Shown here: positions 15,233-23,886 of the stretch, in pieces
Position numbering within the stretch: the stretch's first letter is position 1
Layout: each line of letters begins with the position of its first letter
From: Actinomycetota bacterium
GTDB taxonomy: Bacteria; Actinomycetota; CADDZG01; JAHWKV01; JAOPZY01
Length of the DNA: 32,034 nt
Assembly: GCA_025963875.1 (NCBI GenBank)
Contig: JAOPZY010000159.1
Location: 1-32,034 of the forward strand
Direction: 5' to 3'
Notes under the pieces: generated by a model
The model's input: only the letters and a program-made list of their open reading frames with translations
Databases searched by the model: none
What the model was told of the DNA's origin: nothing
Made by a program: the position numbers and the translations under genes

Positions 15233-16210
15233 TCACGCCTCGATACGGTCCGGGAGGCCGAACTCGGCGAAGAGTTCCGGGAAGAGGAAGTTGTGGTGGC
15301 CCACGATCCTGCCCCCCGCCACCTCGATCACCTGGACGGCCCACGGCTCCCAGAGGCCGGGCCGGACCAGGTGGTAGTTGCCGTACCCGGCGGTGCCGTT
15401 GACGTTGATCGGCAGAAGGCGGCCGTGCTCGCAGACGATCCCAGTGCCCAGGAACCAGTCCGCCAGCTCCTGGGGCCCCCGCAGCCAGACGTCCCAGGGC
15501 GGCATCGACAGGACGACGTCGTCGCGCAGCAGGCCAACGAGGGCAGGGATGTCGTAGCGCTCGAAGGCGTCGACGTAGCGGGCCAGCAGCGCCCGGTGGT
15601 CGGGATCGAGCGTGGGATCGAGGGCCTCCCCCTGCATCCCCGCCAGGGTCGCCCGGGCCCGCTGCAGCGCGCTATTCACGGAGGCCACGGTCGTTTCGAG
15701 CAGCTCGGCCACCTCGGTGGCCTGCCACTGCAGCACCTCACGGAGGATCAGCACGGAGCGCTGCCGGGCCGGGAGGTGCTGCAACGCCGCGACGAAGGCG
15801 AGCCGGATCGATTCCCGGGCCGCGGCGACGTCGGCGGGGTCACCGTCGACGTCGATGACGCGCTCGTCGGCGATGGGTTGGACGAACATGTGCTCGGGCA
15901 GCTGGTCGCCGAGGACGACCTCCGCGGTGGCGGTCGATGGACCCATCTCCATCGGGCGTGCCCGCCGCTGGGGGCTGCGGAGCATGTCGATGCAGATGTT
16001 GTTGGCGATGCTGTACAGCCACGTCCTGAGCGACGAGCGACCTTCGAACCGGTCGATCGAGGCCCACGCCCGCACCATCGTCTCCTGCACGGCGTCCTCG
16101 GCCTCGGACCCCGCCCCCATCATCCGGTAGCAGTAGCCGGTGAGCTCCCGGCGGTGAGACTCCAGGGCGCGTTCGAGATCGGTACCGGCCATGGACAGAG
16201 AGGAGGACAT
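15233..16210 (-). CDS. ECF RNA polymerase sigma factor with SnoaL-like C-terminal domain (SigG-like)
   Basis: This 325-residue alternative sigma factor has region 2 at ~15-85 (ELTGYCYRMMGAGSEAEDAVQETMVRAW, then SSLRTWLYSIANNICID). Region 4 is at ~140-195 (LPARQRSVLILREVLQW, then helix-turn-helix VAELLETTVASVNSALQRAR). A C-terminal domain of ~120 residues has the NTF2/SnoaL fold pattern (YVDAFERYDIPALVGLLRDDVVLSMPP). Such factors usually lack a classical anti-sigma and are thought to be tuned by the C-terminal domain. The start ATG is 8 bases below a perfect TATAAT, so the mRNA is probably leaderless. The downstream two-VOC gene is a likely target. Confidence 0.9.
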   Translation of the reverse strand: MSSSLSMAGTDLERALESHRRELTGYCYRMMGAGSEAEDAVQETMVRAWASIDRFEGRSSLRTWLYSIANNICIDMLRSPQRRARPMEMGPSTATAEVVLGDQLPEHMFVQPIADERVIDVDGDPADVAAARESIRLAFVAALQHLPARQRSVLILREVLQWQATEVAELLETTVASVNSALQRARATLAGMQGEALDPTLDPDHRALLARYVDAFERYDIPALVGLLRDDVVLSMPPWDVWLRGPQELADWFLGTGIVCEHGRLLPINVNGTAGYGNYHLVRPGLWEPWAVQVIEVAGGRIVGHHNFLFPELFAEFGLPDRIEA

Positions 16211-16301
16211 CGAACCCGATTATATGACCGCCCTCGAAATTCTTTGAGTACAGGTCGACGTACAGCGTCATTTCATACTCAAAGAAGTTTAGAATTGTCT
16301 T
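16211..16301. promoter_or_regulatory. Divergent leaderless promoter region, sigma factor / DUF559 gene
   Basis: On the minus strand TATAAT (16219-16224) is 8 bases before the sigma-factor ATG. On the plus strand TAGAAT (16290-16295) is 6 bases before the DUF559 ATG. Both spacings predict transcription starting at or next to the start codon. The minus-strand -35 position (16242-16247) reads TCAAAG and falls inside the inverted-repeat arm at 16240-16250, so a protein bound there would affect the promoter. Confidence 0.6.
16240..16286. repeat. Inverted repeat, copy 2 of the intergenic hairpin element
   Basis: Outer arms are TTCTTTGAGTA (16240-16250) and TACTCAAAGAA (16276-16286). Inner stem is GACG (16257-16260), loop TACAG, CGTC (16266-16269). 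The architecture matches the element at 9911-9949: TTGAG-type outer arm, small internal loops, GC inner stem, loop TASAG. The flank GAAATTCTTTGAG is identical over 13 bases to the minus strand of copy 1. Confidence 0.65.
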
Positions 16302-17222
16302 ATGGAGCGCTGGCTTGCGACGGCGAGTGGTCAACACGGGCTCATCACGCGGCAACAAATGCGCAATTTGGGGTTTACCGTGCGGGCAATCGAATGGAAG
16401 ATCGAGGTCGCGACCATCGAGGAGATGCTGCCGGGGGTCTACCGGGTCGGCGGCTCTGCCCGGACCTGGGAGCAGCGGGTTAGGGCCGCTTGCCTGTGGG
16501 GCGGCCCGGGTGCGTGCGCCTCCCACAAGTCGGCCGCTGCGCTGTGGCAGTTGGATGGGTTCGGTCCGGGGCCGGTCGAGATCTCCACCCTCAAGCAGAA
16601 CCGGGCGCACCTATCGTTCAAGGTGCATCGGACGCAGGTGGAACCGGCGTTCACTACGAGCAAACTGGGCATTCCCGTCACGAACGCTTTCCGGACGGTG
16701 CGCGATGTGGTCGGCATCGTCAGCGAGGACCGGTCGAACCAAGTGCTCGACGAGGCGCTGCGGAAAGGGTTGGTCTCCATGGACGCCCTCCGGCGGATGG
16801 TGGATCGGGAGAAACGTTCCGGCCGTCGTGGTCTCGGCGTGCTCCGTCGGCTGGTGGAGCAGCGGGAGCCGGGGTACCAGCCGTCGGCCTCCGAGCTCCA
16901 GGCGGCCACCCGCCGGCTGCTCGTCGCGGCCGGCATCGAGTTCGTCGAAGAGTTCGTGGTGACCGACGACAAGGGCAACTTCGTGGCCCGGGTCGATTTC
17001 AAGCTGGTGGGCTCGCCGGTCGTCGTCGAGTCCGACGGGCGGGCGAACCACTCATCCAAGCTCGACTGGCAGCACGACCTGGACCGGCGCAACCTCCTCA
17101 CCGCCCTGGGGCTCGGCGTCATCCACGTCACCTGGGACAAGGTCATGAACCGCCCGGACGAGTTTCTTGCCGAAGTCAGAGACGCCTCTACACGCCGGCC
17201 TTGGCCGCCGCCAACTCCTTGA
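16302..17222 (+). CDS. AbiEi-like / DUF559 family protein, putative nuclease
   Basis: This 306-residue protein has an N-terminal winged-helix region resembling the AbiEi antitoxin domain (GLITRQQMRNLGF then MLPGVYRVGG, residues 13-51). The C-terminal DUF559 domain has a restriction-endonuclease (PD-D/ExK, Vsr-like) pattern: RVDFKLVG (Asp232), VVVESDG (Glu243) and DLDRRNLLTALG. Such proteins are abundant in actinobacteria and their role is unsettled; defence, DNA repair or a toxin-antitoxin link are possible. No partner AbiEii toxin is adjacent. The mRNA is probably leaderless (TAGAAT 6 bases before ATG). Its 3' end overlaps the convergent pntB by 35 bases. Confidence 0.8.
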   Translation: MERWLATASGQHGLITRQQMRNLGFTVRAIEWKIEVATIEEMLPGVYRVGGSARTWEQRVRAACLWGGPGACASHKSAAALWQLDGFGPGPVEISTLKQNRAHLSFKVHRTQVEPAFTTSKLGIPVTNAFRTVRDVVGIVSEDRSNQVLDEALRKGLVSMDALRRMVDREKRSGRRGLGVLRRLVEQREPGYQPSASELQAATRRLLVAAGIEFVEEFVVTDDKGNFVARVDFKLVGSPVVVESDGRANHSSKLDWQHDLDRRNLLTALGLGVIHVTWDKVMNRPDEFLAEVRDASTRRPWPPPTP

Positions 17223-18585
17223 CCAGCTCGCCGGTGAACGCCTTGGCGTCCCCGAAGAGCATCATCGTCTTGTCCATGTAGTAGAGGTCGTTGTCGATGC
17301 CGGCGAAGCCGGGGCTCATCGACCGCTTGATGACCATCACCGTCGACGCCTTGTCGACGTCGAGGATGGGCATGCCGTAGATAGGGGAGGTCTTGTCGGT
17401 CTTGGCCGCCGGGTTGGTGACGTCGTTCGCCCCGATGATCACCACGACGTCGGTCTGGGCGAACTCGGGGTTGATCTCGTCCATCTCGATGAGGCGGTCG
17501 TAGGGGATGTCCGCCTCGGCGAGCAGCACGTTCATGTGGCCCGGCATCCGCCCGGCGACGGGATGGATGGCGAATTTCACGTCCACGCCGGCCTTCGTGA
17601 GCGAGTCGTACAGCTCGCGAACTTTGTGCTGGGCCTGGGCGACCGCCATGCCGTAGCCCGGCACGACGACCACACGGGAGGCGACCTCGAGGATGGAGGC
17701 CGCCTCCTCCGCCGAAGCGCTGCGGTAGGGCCGCTGCTCGGTGGCCCCGCCCGCCTGCGCCACCTGGCCGAAGCCACCGAAGAGCACGTTGGTGAACGAT
17801 CGGTTCATGGCCTTGCACATGATGATCGACAGGATCAGGCCCGACGACCCGTCGAGGGCGCCCGCGACGATCAGCAGGGGGTTGTTCAGCACGAAGCCCA
17901 TCGCCGAGGCGGAGAGACCGGCGTAGGAGTTGAGGAGTGAGATAACCGTCGGCATGTCGGCGCCGCCGATCGGGATGATGAGGAGCACCCCAAAGAGCAG
18001 CGACAGCCCGGCTAGGGCGGGGAACAGGACGGTCTTGGTGGGGTCGGCGACGAGGTAGACGCCGATGGCGACGGCAATGGCAAAGAGGGTGAGGTTGACG
18101 GCATTCTGGCCCTTGTAGACCATCGGGCGGCTCGGGAGCAGCTCCTGGAGCTTACCGAACGCCATGAGGCTCCCCGTAAAGGTCAGGTAGCCCAGCAGCA
18201 CCTCCAGGATGAGGGCGACCATCTCGAAGTGGGTGAGGGGGGTGGCGCCGGCCCTCGCGTGCAGGTAGAACTCGGCGGTGCCGACCACCGCCGCTGCGAG
18301 GCCGCCGAAGGAGTGGGACAGGGCGGTCCGCTGGGGGACGTCCTTCATCGGCATGAAGATCGCCAGCGGCAGGCCGATGATGGCCCCGAGGACGAGGCCG
18401 ACGATGATCCAGTTGTAGGTCATGCCCTTGGTGATCAGGGCGCCGAGGATGGCGATCGCCATCCCGATCTCGCCGATGGTCACGCCCCGGCGGGCCGTCG
18501 AGGGCCGGGACAGCCACTTGAGCGCCAGGATGAAGCAGCCCGCAGCGATGATGTAGGTGTACTGCTGGAACGTGACGATGCTCAC
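17188..18585 (-). CDS. pntB: NAD(P) transhydrogenase subunit beta
   Basis: This is a 465-residue membrane subunit of proton-translocating transhydrogenase, which uses the proton gradient to drive NADH + NADP+ to NAD+ + NADPH. The N-terminal part has about eight or nine hydrophobic segments up to ~260. The C-terminal domain III binds NADP(H) through VVVVPGYGMAVAQAQHKVRE, and DVVVIIGANDVTNPAA is also conserved. GTG 18585 overlaps the pntAB stop (GTGA). It is the last gene of the tal-rpe-tkt-pnt operon, so NADPH supply for carbon fixation is a sensible role (inference). The 3' end overlaps the convergent DUF559 gene. Confidence 0.96.
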   Translation of the reverse strand: MSIVTFQQYTYIIAAGCFILALKWLSRPSTARRGVTIGEIGMAIAILGALITKGMTYNWIIVGLVLGAIIGLPLAIFMPMKDVPQRTALSHSFGGLAAAVVGTAEFYLHARAGATPLTHFEMVALILEVLLGYLTFTGSLMAFGKLQELLPSRPMVYKGQNAVNLTLFAIAVAIGVYLVADPTKTVLFPALAGLSLLFGVLLIIPIGGADMPTVISLLNSYAGLSASAMGFVLNNPLLIVAGALDGSSGLILSIIMCKAMNRSFTNVLFGGFGQVAQAGGATEQRPYRSASAEEAASILEVASRVVVVPGYGMAVAQAQHKVRELYDSLTKAGVDVKFAIHPVAGRMPGHMNVLLAEADIPYDRLIEMDEINPEFAQTDVVVIIGANDVTNPAAKTDKTSPIYGMPILDVDKASTVMVIKRSMSPGFAGIDNDLYYMDKTMMLFGDAKAFTGELVKELAAAKAGV

Positions 18586-18905
18586 GCGGCACCCCTCGTT
18601 CCGGCACCCGTCTTGGCCGGCTCCCGCTTTTTGAACATCTTCAGCATGCGGTCGGTAATGACGAAGCCGCCGACGACGTTGGCGAACGAGGCGGTGATGG
18701 CGATGGTCCCAAGCGTCACGGCAAGGTGGTCGTGGTAGTGGGTCCCCGTCAGCTCGATCGATCCGATGAGCGAGATCGCCGAGATGGCGTTGGTGAGCGA
18801 CATCAGCGGCGTGTGCAGCAGCGGGCTCACCCGCTTGATGACCTCGAGCCCGAGGAAGGTGGCCAGCATGAAGATGAGGATGTAGATCGTGAGGTTGTTC
18901 GACAT
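18582..18905 (-). CDS. pntAB: NAD(P) transhydrogenase subunit alpha, membrane part
   Basis: This 107-residue small membrane subunit corresponds to the first transmembrane helices of domain II. Hydrophobic segments are at ~6-22, ~36-52 and ~62-84. VSPLLHTPLMSLTNAISAI is the family signature. Separate alpha-1 and alpha-2 subunits are typical of actinobacteria and Rhodospirillum, whereas E. coli has one fused alpha chain. Its ATG directly abuts the TAG of pntAA, and its stop overlaps the pntB start, so all three are coupled. Confidence 0.94.
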   Translation of the reverse strand: MSNNLTIYILIFMLATFLGLEVIKRVSPLLHTPLMSLTNAISAISLIGSIELTGTHYHDHLAVTLGTIAITASFANVVGGFVITDRMLKMFKKREPAKTGAGTRGAA

Positions 18906-20159
18906 CTAGGGCACCTTTCCGGTCGTCGCGGCGGCGGGCTGGGCAGGTGCAGCCGGCACCGGCGTGGGGGGAGGCTGCTGGACGGGATCGTCCAGCCCGA
19001 GGGCCTGGCGCACCCTGGCGTTGGTGACCTCGCCGCTGCGCGCGACGAGGCTCTCCCGCACGATCTCGTCCTCGGTGTCGACCTTGAGGATCCGCTCCTT
19101 GCCGTTGTACATGTTCATCAGGAAGGCGGTGAGGTTCTTGGCGTAGGTCATGCTCGCGTGCACCGGGACGGTGGAGGGGAGGTTGGTCGGCCCGTCGATG
19201 GTGACCCCGTTGACGAGGACCTCCTCGTCGGGTTGCGACAGCTCCACGTTGCCGCCCTGCCCGGCCGCCATGTCGACGATCACCGAGCCCGGCGCCATCC
19301 CACGCACCATGTCCGCCGTCACCAGCACCGGGGCCTTCTTGCCCGGGACCTGGGCCGTCGTGATCACGATGTCGCTGGCGGCGACGACCTTCGCCATCAG
19401 CTCCCGCTGGCGGCGGAGGAAGTCCTCGCTCTGCTCCTTGGCATAGCCGCCGGTGCCTTTGGCCTCGGACGTGTCGAGGGGGACCTCGACGAACTTGGCG
19501 CCAAGGCTCTCCACCTGCTCCTTGGTCTCCGGCCGGACGTCGAAGGCCTGGACGACGGCGCCGAGGCGGCGGGCGGTGGCGATGGCCTGCAGCCCGGCGA
19601 CGCCGACGCCGAGCACGAACACCTTGGCCGGCGGGATCGTCCCCGCCGCGGTGGTCATCATCGGCATCATCTTGGGCAGCAGCCGGGCCGCACGGATGAC
19701 CGCCTTGTAGCCGCCGATGTTCGCCTGGGACGAGAGGGCGTCCATGCTCTGGGCCCTCGTGATGCGGGGAACCAGCTCCATGGCGAAGAAGGTGACCTTG
19801 CGCCGGGCAAGTTCGGCGACCCCCTCGGGGTTGGCGAGGGGGTTGGCGAGCCCGATCACGAGCTGGTCCGGCCGGAGCAGGTCGAGGTCGCATTTCCCGG
19901 CATCGGGATTGGCCGGATAGGTGCGGACCTGCAGGACGATGTCCGCCCCGAAGGCGTCGGCCCGGGAGCCGATCTCGGCCCCGTGGTGCGTGTAGGCCTC
20001 GTCCAGGAAACCGGCCTCGGCGCCGGCGCCGCTCTCGACGATGATGCGCAGCCCAACCTTCGTGAATGCCGGGAGGGCGTTCGGCGTCAGTGCTACCCGA
20101 CGCTCGCCCGGGAACGTCTCCCGCGGCACTCCGACCGACAACGAGGCCTCATCCGCCAT
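18906..20159 (-). CDS. pntAA: NAD(P) transhydrogenase subunit alpha, NAD(H)-binding part
   Basis: This 417-residue soluble domain I protein is related to alanine dehydrogenase. The N-terminus VGVPRETFPGERRVALTP is typical. LVPRITRAQSMDALSSQANI is the conserved RQD-loop region, and GVGVAGLQAIATARRLGA (184-201) is the NAD-binding glycine motif. The last ~40 residues are a Pro/Ala-rich tail (QQPPPTPVPAAPAQPAAA), probably a flexible linker. AGAGGGG before the ATG is a good ribosome site. The gene follows tkt by 96 bases with no strong terminator between, so it is probably co-transcribed with the sugar-phosphate genes. Confidence 0.96.
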   Translation of the reverse strand: MADEASLSVGVPRETFPGERRVALTPNALPAFTKVGLRIIVESGAGAEAGFLDEAYTHHGAEIGSRADAFGADIVLQVRTYPANPDAGKCDLDLLRPDQLVIGLANPLANPEGVAELARRKVTFFAMELVPRITRAQSMDALSSQANIGGYKAVIRAARLLPKMMPMMTTAAGTIPPAKVFVLGVGVAGLQAIATARRLGAVVQAFDVRPETKEQVESLGAKFVEVPLDTSEAKGTGGYAKEQSEDFLRRQRELMAKVVAASDIVITTAQVPGKKAPVLVTADMVRGMAPGSVIVDMAAGQGGNVELSQPDEEVLVNGVTIDGPTNLPSTVPVHASMTYAKNLTAFLMNMYNGKERILKVDTEDEIVRESLVARSGEVTNARVRQALGLDDPVQQPPPTPVPAAPAQPAAATTGKVP

Positions 20160-20255
20160 TCAGCCACCCCTCTCCGCGCTCGGCCCCACCGGAACGCCCC
20201 GGGAGGTCGCCGCATGCCGACCCCCGTCTACCCCAGTGAGCTCATTTCGCCGCCC

Positions 20256-22355
20256 TCATGTTTGAGCACCTGCAGCAACTCGCTGCACCAGGCTGCGAGC
20301 GTGCTCGGCGACGTTGTCCGCCGTAAACCCGAGCTCGGCCATCACCGTCGCCCCCGGCGCCGAGGCGCCGAAGTGGTCGAGGGCCACGGATGCGCCCTCG
20401 TCGCCGATCCAGCGCTCCCAGCCGAAGCTGGCGGCCGACTCGACGGACAGGCGGGCCCGGACGCTGGGCGGGAGGACCTCGTCGCGGTAGCTCTTCGGCT
20501 GGGCCGCGAACAGGTCCCACGAAGGCATGCTGACGACGCGGGCGCGGATGCCCTCCCCGGCGAGGCGCTCCGCGGCCTCGACGGAGATGGAGACCTCCGA
20601 CCCGGTGGCGATGATGATGAGGTCGGGGTCGGGGGAGCCGCCGTTGCTCGCAGGGGGGTCGAACAGGGTGTAGGCGCCCTTGGCGAGCCCTGAGGCCGGG
20701 GCCAGCCGGGTCCGGTCGAGGACCGGGACGTTCTGGCGGGTGAGGACGAGGCCAACTGGACGGTCGTGATGGAGGAGCGCGACCCGCCAGGCCTCAATGG
20801 CCTCGTTGGCGTCGGCGGGCCGGATCAGCATGAGGTTGGGCATGGCCCTGAGGCTCGCCAGGTGCTCGACCGGCTGGTGGGTCGGCCCGTCCTCGCCCTG
20901 CCCGATCGAGTCATGCGACCAGACGAAGATCGTGGGGGCCTTCATGAGGGCCGCCAGCCGGACGGCGGGCCGCATGTAGTCGGAGAAGATCAGGAACGTC
21001 CCGCCGAAGGGCCGGATGCCGCCGTGCAGGGCCATCCCGTTCATGGCCGCGGCCATGCCGTGCTCCCGGACCCCGTAGTGGATGTTGCGGCCGGAGGCGT
21101 CCGCTCCCAGCGCCCCGCCGCCCTTGATCTCGGTCAGGTTCGAGCCCGTCAGGTCCGCCGACCCGCCGATCAGCTCCGGCACCCTGGGGGCGAGGGCGTT
21201 GATGGCCATGTTGGAGGCCGCCCGCGTGGACACCGACTTCTTGTCGACCGGGACCACCGGCAGGTCGGCGTCCCAGCCCTCGGGCAGTTTGCCGGAGAGC
21301 ACGCGCTCGAACTCGGCGGCCAGCTCCGGGTATTCCGCCTTGTAACGGCTGAACAGGTAGTTCCATGTCGCCTCGGCCTCGGCCCCCCGGGGGCCGGCCT
21401 GCCGCCAGTTCGCCAGGGCCTCGTCCGGGACGAAGAAGTGCTTGTCCGGGTCCCAGCCGAGGCGGATCTTCGTCCCGCGGACCTCCTCCTCGCCAAGGGC
21501 CTGCCCGTGGGCGAGCTCGCTGTCCTGGCGGGTGGGGGCGCCGTAGCCGATGTGGGTCCGCAGCACGATCAGCGACGGGCGCGGGTCGCCCTGGGCGGCC
21601 TCGATGGCTTCCGTGATCTTGCCGAGCTCGTTGCCGTCGGGGACGTGCTGGACGTGCCACTGGTACGCCTCGAACCGCTTCCCCACGTCCTCGGTGAAGG
21701 CGAGCTCGGTCGAGCCGTCGATCGAGATCTGGTTGGCGTCGTAGAGGTAGATCAGCTTGCCGAGGCGGAGGTGGCCGGCGAGCGATGCCGACTCGTGGGA
21801 GACGCCCTCCATGACGTCGCCGTCGGAGCAGATGGCGTAGGTGTGGTGGTTGACGACCGCGAAGCCGGGCTTGTTGAAGCGGGCGGCGAGCTCCCGCTCG
21901 GCGATCGCCATGCCGACGCCGGTGGCGAAGCCCTGCCCGAGGGGCCCGGTCGTGGTTTCGACACCAACGGTGTGGCCGTACTCGGGGTGGCCCGGGGTCA
22001 ACGACCCCCACTGCCGGAACTGCTGGAGGTCCTCGATGGTCAGCCCGTAGCCCGTCAGGAACAGCAGGGAGTAGAGGAGCATCGAGGCGTGGCCCGCCGA
22101 GAGCACGAAGCGGTCCCGGTCGGGCCAGTGAGGGTTGGCGGGGTTGTGCTTGAGGAAGCGGTGCCAGAGGACGTACGCCGCGGGGGCGAGGCCCATCGGA
22201 GCCCCCGGGTGGCCCGAGTTCGCCTTCTGCACGGCATCGGCGGCAAGCGTGCGGATCGTGTTGATGGAGAGGAGATCGAGGTCGTTGCCGTAGCTCGGCG
22301 GGGAGACGATCTTCTCGAGGGTGCTCGTGGTGTCTGGGCTCATAGTGGGGCTCAC
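20256..22355 (-). CDS. tkt: Transketolase
   Basis: This 699-residue thiamine-diphosphate enzyme moves two-carbon units between sugar phosphates in the Calvin and pentose phosphate pathways. [19 protein letters not shown] is the N-terminal signature. [14 protein letters not shown] with NQISIDG binds the cofactor and metal. [13 protein letters not shown] and [20 protein letters not shown] (transketolase signature 2) follow. The C-terminal domain contains [15 protein letters not shown] use GTG 22355, which overlaps the rpe stop (GTGA) and sits behind GGAGGAAA. ATG 22343, four codons downstream, is equally possible. An open frame reaching 22427 is only read-through into rpe. Confidence 0.96.
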   Translation of the reverse strand: MSPTMSPDTTSTLEKIVSPPSYGNDLDLLSINTIRTLAADAVQKANSGHPGAPMGLAPAAYVLWHRFLKHNPANPHWPDRDRFVLSAGHASMLLYSLLFLTGYGLTIEDLQQFRQWGSLTPGHPEYGHTVGVETTTGPLGQGFATGVGMAIAERELAARFNKPGFAVVNHHTYAICSDGDVMEGVSHESASLAGHLRLGKLIYLYDANQISIDGSTELAFTEDVGKRFEAYQWHVQHVPDGNELGKITEAIEAAQGDPRPSLIVLRTHIGYGAPTRQDSELAHGQALGEEEVRGTKIRLGWDPDKHFFVPDEALANWRQAGPRGAEAEATWNYLFSRYKAEYPELAAEFERVLSGKLPEGWDADLPVVPVDKKSVSTRAASNMAINALAPRVPELIGGSADLTGSNLTEIKGGGALGADASGRNIHYGVREHGMAAAMNGMALHGGIRPFGGTFLIFSDYMRPAVRLAALMKAPTIFVWSHDSIGQGEDGPTHQPVEHLASLRAMPNLMLIRPADANEAIEAWRVALLHHDRPVGLVLTRQNVPVLDRTRLAPASGLAKGAYTLFDPPASNGGSPDPDLIIIATGSEVSISVEAAERLAGEGIRARVVSMPSWDLFAAQPKSYRDEVLPPSVRARLSVESAASFGWERWIGDEGASVALDHFGASAPGATVMAELGFTADNVAEHARSLVQRVAAGAQT

Positions 22356-23068
22356 TTTCCTCCGGCGATAGCGCTGATCGGGCTCCCCGCCTCGACCTCG
22401 ATGGCCTCGGCAAGGTTGGCGCGGCACTGTGCCACGCCGGCGGCGACCCCACCCGGATCACGGAACAGCGCGGAGCCGACGACGAAGGTGTCGGCCCCCG
22501 CAGCCGCGGCAGCGCCGATGGTCGAGGGGGAGATGCCGCCATCGACCTCCAGGGGGATATCCCGGCCGGTGGCGTCGATCATCTTCCGCGCCTCGGCGAT
22601 CTTGGGTTCCATCTCGGCGATGTAGGCCTGGCCCCCGAACCCGGGGTTGACCGTCATCACCAGAAGGTGATCGATGGAGCCCAGGACGTGGCGGATCGCC
22701 TCGAGCGGCGTGTGGGGGTTGAGGGCGACGCCGGCCTTCGCCCCCAGGCGGCGGATCTCCTGCAGGGTGCGGTGCAGGTGGACGCTGACCTCGGGGTGCA
22801 CGATGACGGTCTCGCAGCCGGCCTCGACGTACTGGTCGATCCACCGCTCCGGCTCCTCGATCATGAGGTGTGCCTCGTAGGGGACCGCCGTGGCGCCCCG
22901 GCAGGCCTTGATGAACTCGGGACCGAAGGTGAGGTTGGGCACGAAGTGCCCGTCCATCACGTCCCACTGGATGGCATCGACGCCCGCGGCGTCGAGCCGG
23001 GCGACCTCGTCGAAGAGCCGGCCGGGGTCGGCGTTCAGGACGGACGGCACGATCCAGGGCGTTCTCAC
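22352..23068 (-). CDS. rpe: Ribulose-phosphate 3-epimerase
   Basis: This 238-residue TIM-barrel enzyme interconverts ribulose-5-phosphate and xylulose-5-phosphate, feeding phosphoribulokinase. It begins [13 protein letters not shown]. Active-site strands are [18 protein letters not shown] (metal ligand His and general-base Asp), [24 protein letters not shown] and LEVDGGIS. The GTG start overlaps the tal stop (GTGA), and its own stop overlaps the tkt GTG. This tight coupling indicates one translation unit with transaldolase and transketolase. Confidence 0.95.
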   Translation of the reverse strand: MRTPWIVPSVLNADPGRLFDEVARLDAAGVDAIQWDVMDGHFVPNLTFGPEFIKACRGATAVPYEAHLMIEEPERWIDQYVEAGCETVIVHPEVSVHLHRTLQEIRRLGAKAGVALNPHTPLEAIRHVLGSIDHLLVMTVNPGFGGQAYIAEMEPKIAEARKMIDATGRDIPLEVDGGISPSTIGAAAAAGADTFVVGSALFRDPGGVAAGVAQCRANLAEAIEVEAGSPISAIAGGK

Positions 23069-23733
23069 TTGGCGGCGGTCGCTTCCTGCAGGTGCTGCCA
23101 GTCCGCCATGAACTGCTCCAGGCCCTTGTCGGTGAGCGGGTGCTGGACGAGCATCTTGAACACCTTGAAGGGCATCGTCGCGATGTCGGCCCCCACCCGG
23201 GCGGCGTCCATGACGTGCACCGGGTGACGCAGGGAGGCCGCCAGCACCTTCGTCGTGTACTCCTGGACGCGGAAGATCTCGCAGATCTCTGCCACGAGGG
23301 CCAGGCCGTCCCACGAGATGTCGTCGAGACGGCCGGCGAAGGGGCTGCAGCACCAGGCCCCCGCCTTGGCGGAGAGGATCGCCTGGTTCGGCGAGAAGAT
23401 CAGCGTCATGTTCACCTTGATGCCTTCGCGGGAGAGGCGGTGGGTCGCCGCCAGGCCCGCAGGGGTGCACGGGCACTTGACGAGGACGTTGGGGGCCCAG
23501 GAGTGGTAGACGAGGCCCTCCTTGTACATGCCGTCGGCGTCGGTGGAGACGCACTCCATCGACACGGGGCCGTCGATGATGGAGCTGATCTTCTTGATGG
23601 CGACCTCGGGATTGGCGTGGCCGGCCTTGGAGATGAGGGTGGGGTTCGTCGTGACGCTGCCGAGCACCCCCCAACTCGCGGCCTCTTCTATCTCCGAGAT
23701 CTCTGCGGTGTCGAGAGACAGAATCATGTCCAT
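23065..23733 (-). CDS. tal: Transaldolase, short TalC / fructose-6-phosphate aldolase-like type
   Basis: This is a 222-residue enzyme of the small TalC/FSA class; classical actinobacterial transaldolases are about 370 residues. Marks are SLDTAEISEIEEAASWGVLG, SVTTNPTLISKAG, the Schiff-base Lys in NVLVKCPCTPAG, KVNMTLIFSPNQAI and GADIATMPFKVFKML. The Lys motif is KCPCT where KIPxT-like sequences are common, giving two extra cysteines near the active site; CC also occurs at AWCCSPF. ATG 23733 follows AAAGGGTGAG; a GTG at 23742 is the alternative. First gene of the operon. Whether it is a true transaldolase or an F6P aldolase cannot be decided by eye. Confidence 0.9.
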   Translation of the reverse strand: MDMILSLDTAEISEIEEAASWGVLGSVTTNPTLISKAGHANPEVAIKKISSIIDGPVSMECVSTDADGMYKEGLVYHSWAPNVLVKCPCTPAGLAATHRLSREGIKVNMTLIFSPNQAILSAKAGAWCCSPFAGRLDDISWDGLALVAEICEIFRVQEYTTKVLAASLRHPVHVMDAARVGADIATMPFKVFKMLVQHPLTDKGLEQFMADWQHLQEATAAK

Positions 23734-23782
23734 TTTTCTCACCCTTTACGGAAATTGACCTCGCGTGGCAAGGTTGGCCGTG

Positions 23783-23792
23783 GCGTTAACGC
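23783..23792. promoter_or_regulatory. Palindrome GCGTTAACGC upstream of tal
   Basis: A perfect 10-base palindrome lies 50 bases upstream of the tal ATG (minus strand). A regulator site is possible, but no family could be assigned. Confidence 0.35.
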
Positions 23793-23844
23793 TATTCCCG
23801 GGGGCCGGCGTCATGCCATTCCCCGGCGGAACCAGACTGGGGTG

Positions 23845-23886
23845 GGAGGCGGCCTCACCCCCTCAGGTGACGGCCGGAGAGCCTCC
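23845..23886 (+). other. Stable bipartite hairpin in the tal-prk gap
   Basis: GGAGGC (23845-23850) pairs with GCCTCC (23881-23886). Inside, GGCC-TCACC (23851-23859) pairs with GGTGA-C-GGCC (23866-23875) around loop CCCTCA. One 5-base bulge (GGAGA) and one single-base bulge result. It could be a leader structure of a long prk transcript or a terminator; no known riboswitch class was recognised. Confidence 0.4.

Noticed and set aside
16302-17222. A complete AbiE toxin-antitoxin pair
   Set aside because: No nucleotidyltransferase (AbiEii) gene is adjacent; the neighbours are a sigma factor and pntB. Only an AbiEi-like domain plus DUF559 is present.
22356-22427. Longer N-terminus for transketolase reaching into rpe
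   Set aside because: The extra residues are the rpe C-terminal region read in another frame; the family starts near STLEKIV.
23845-23886. Known riboswitch (TPP, cobalamin, glycine, ydaO, SAM) in the tal-prk gap
   Set aside because: None of the conserved core sequences of these classes could be found around the hairpin.
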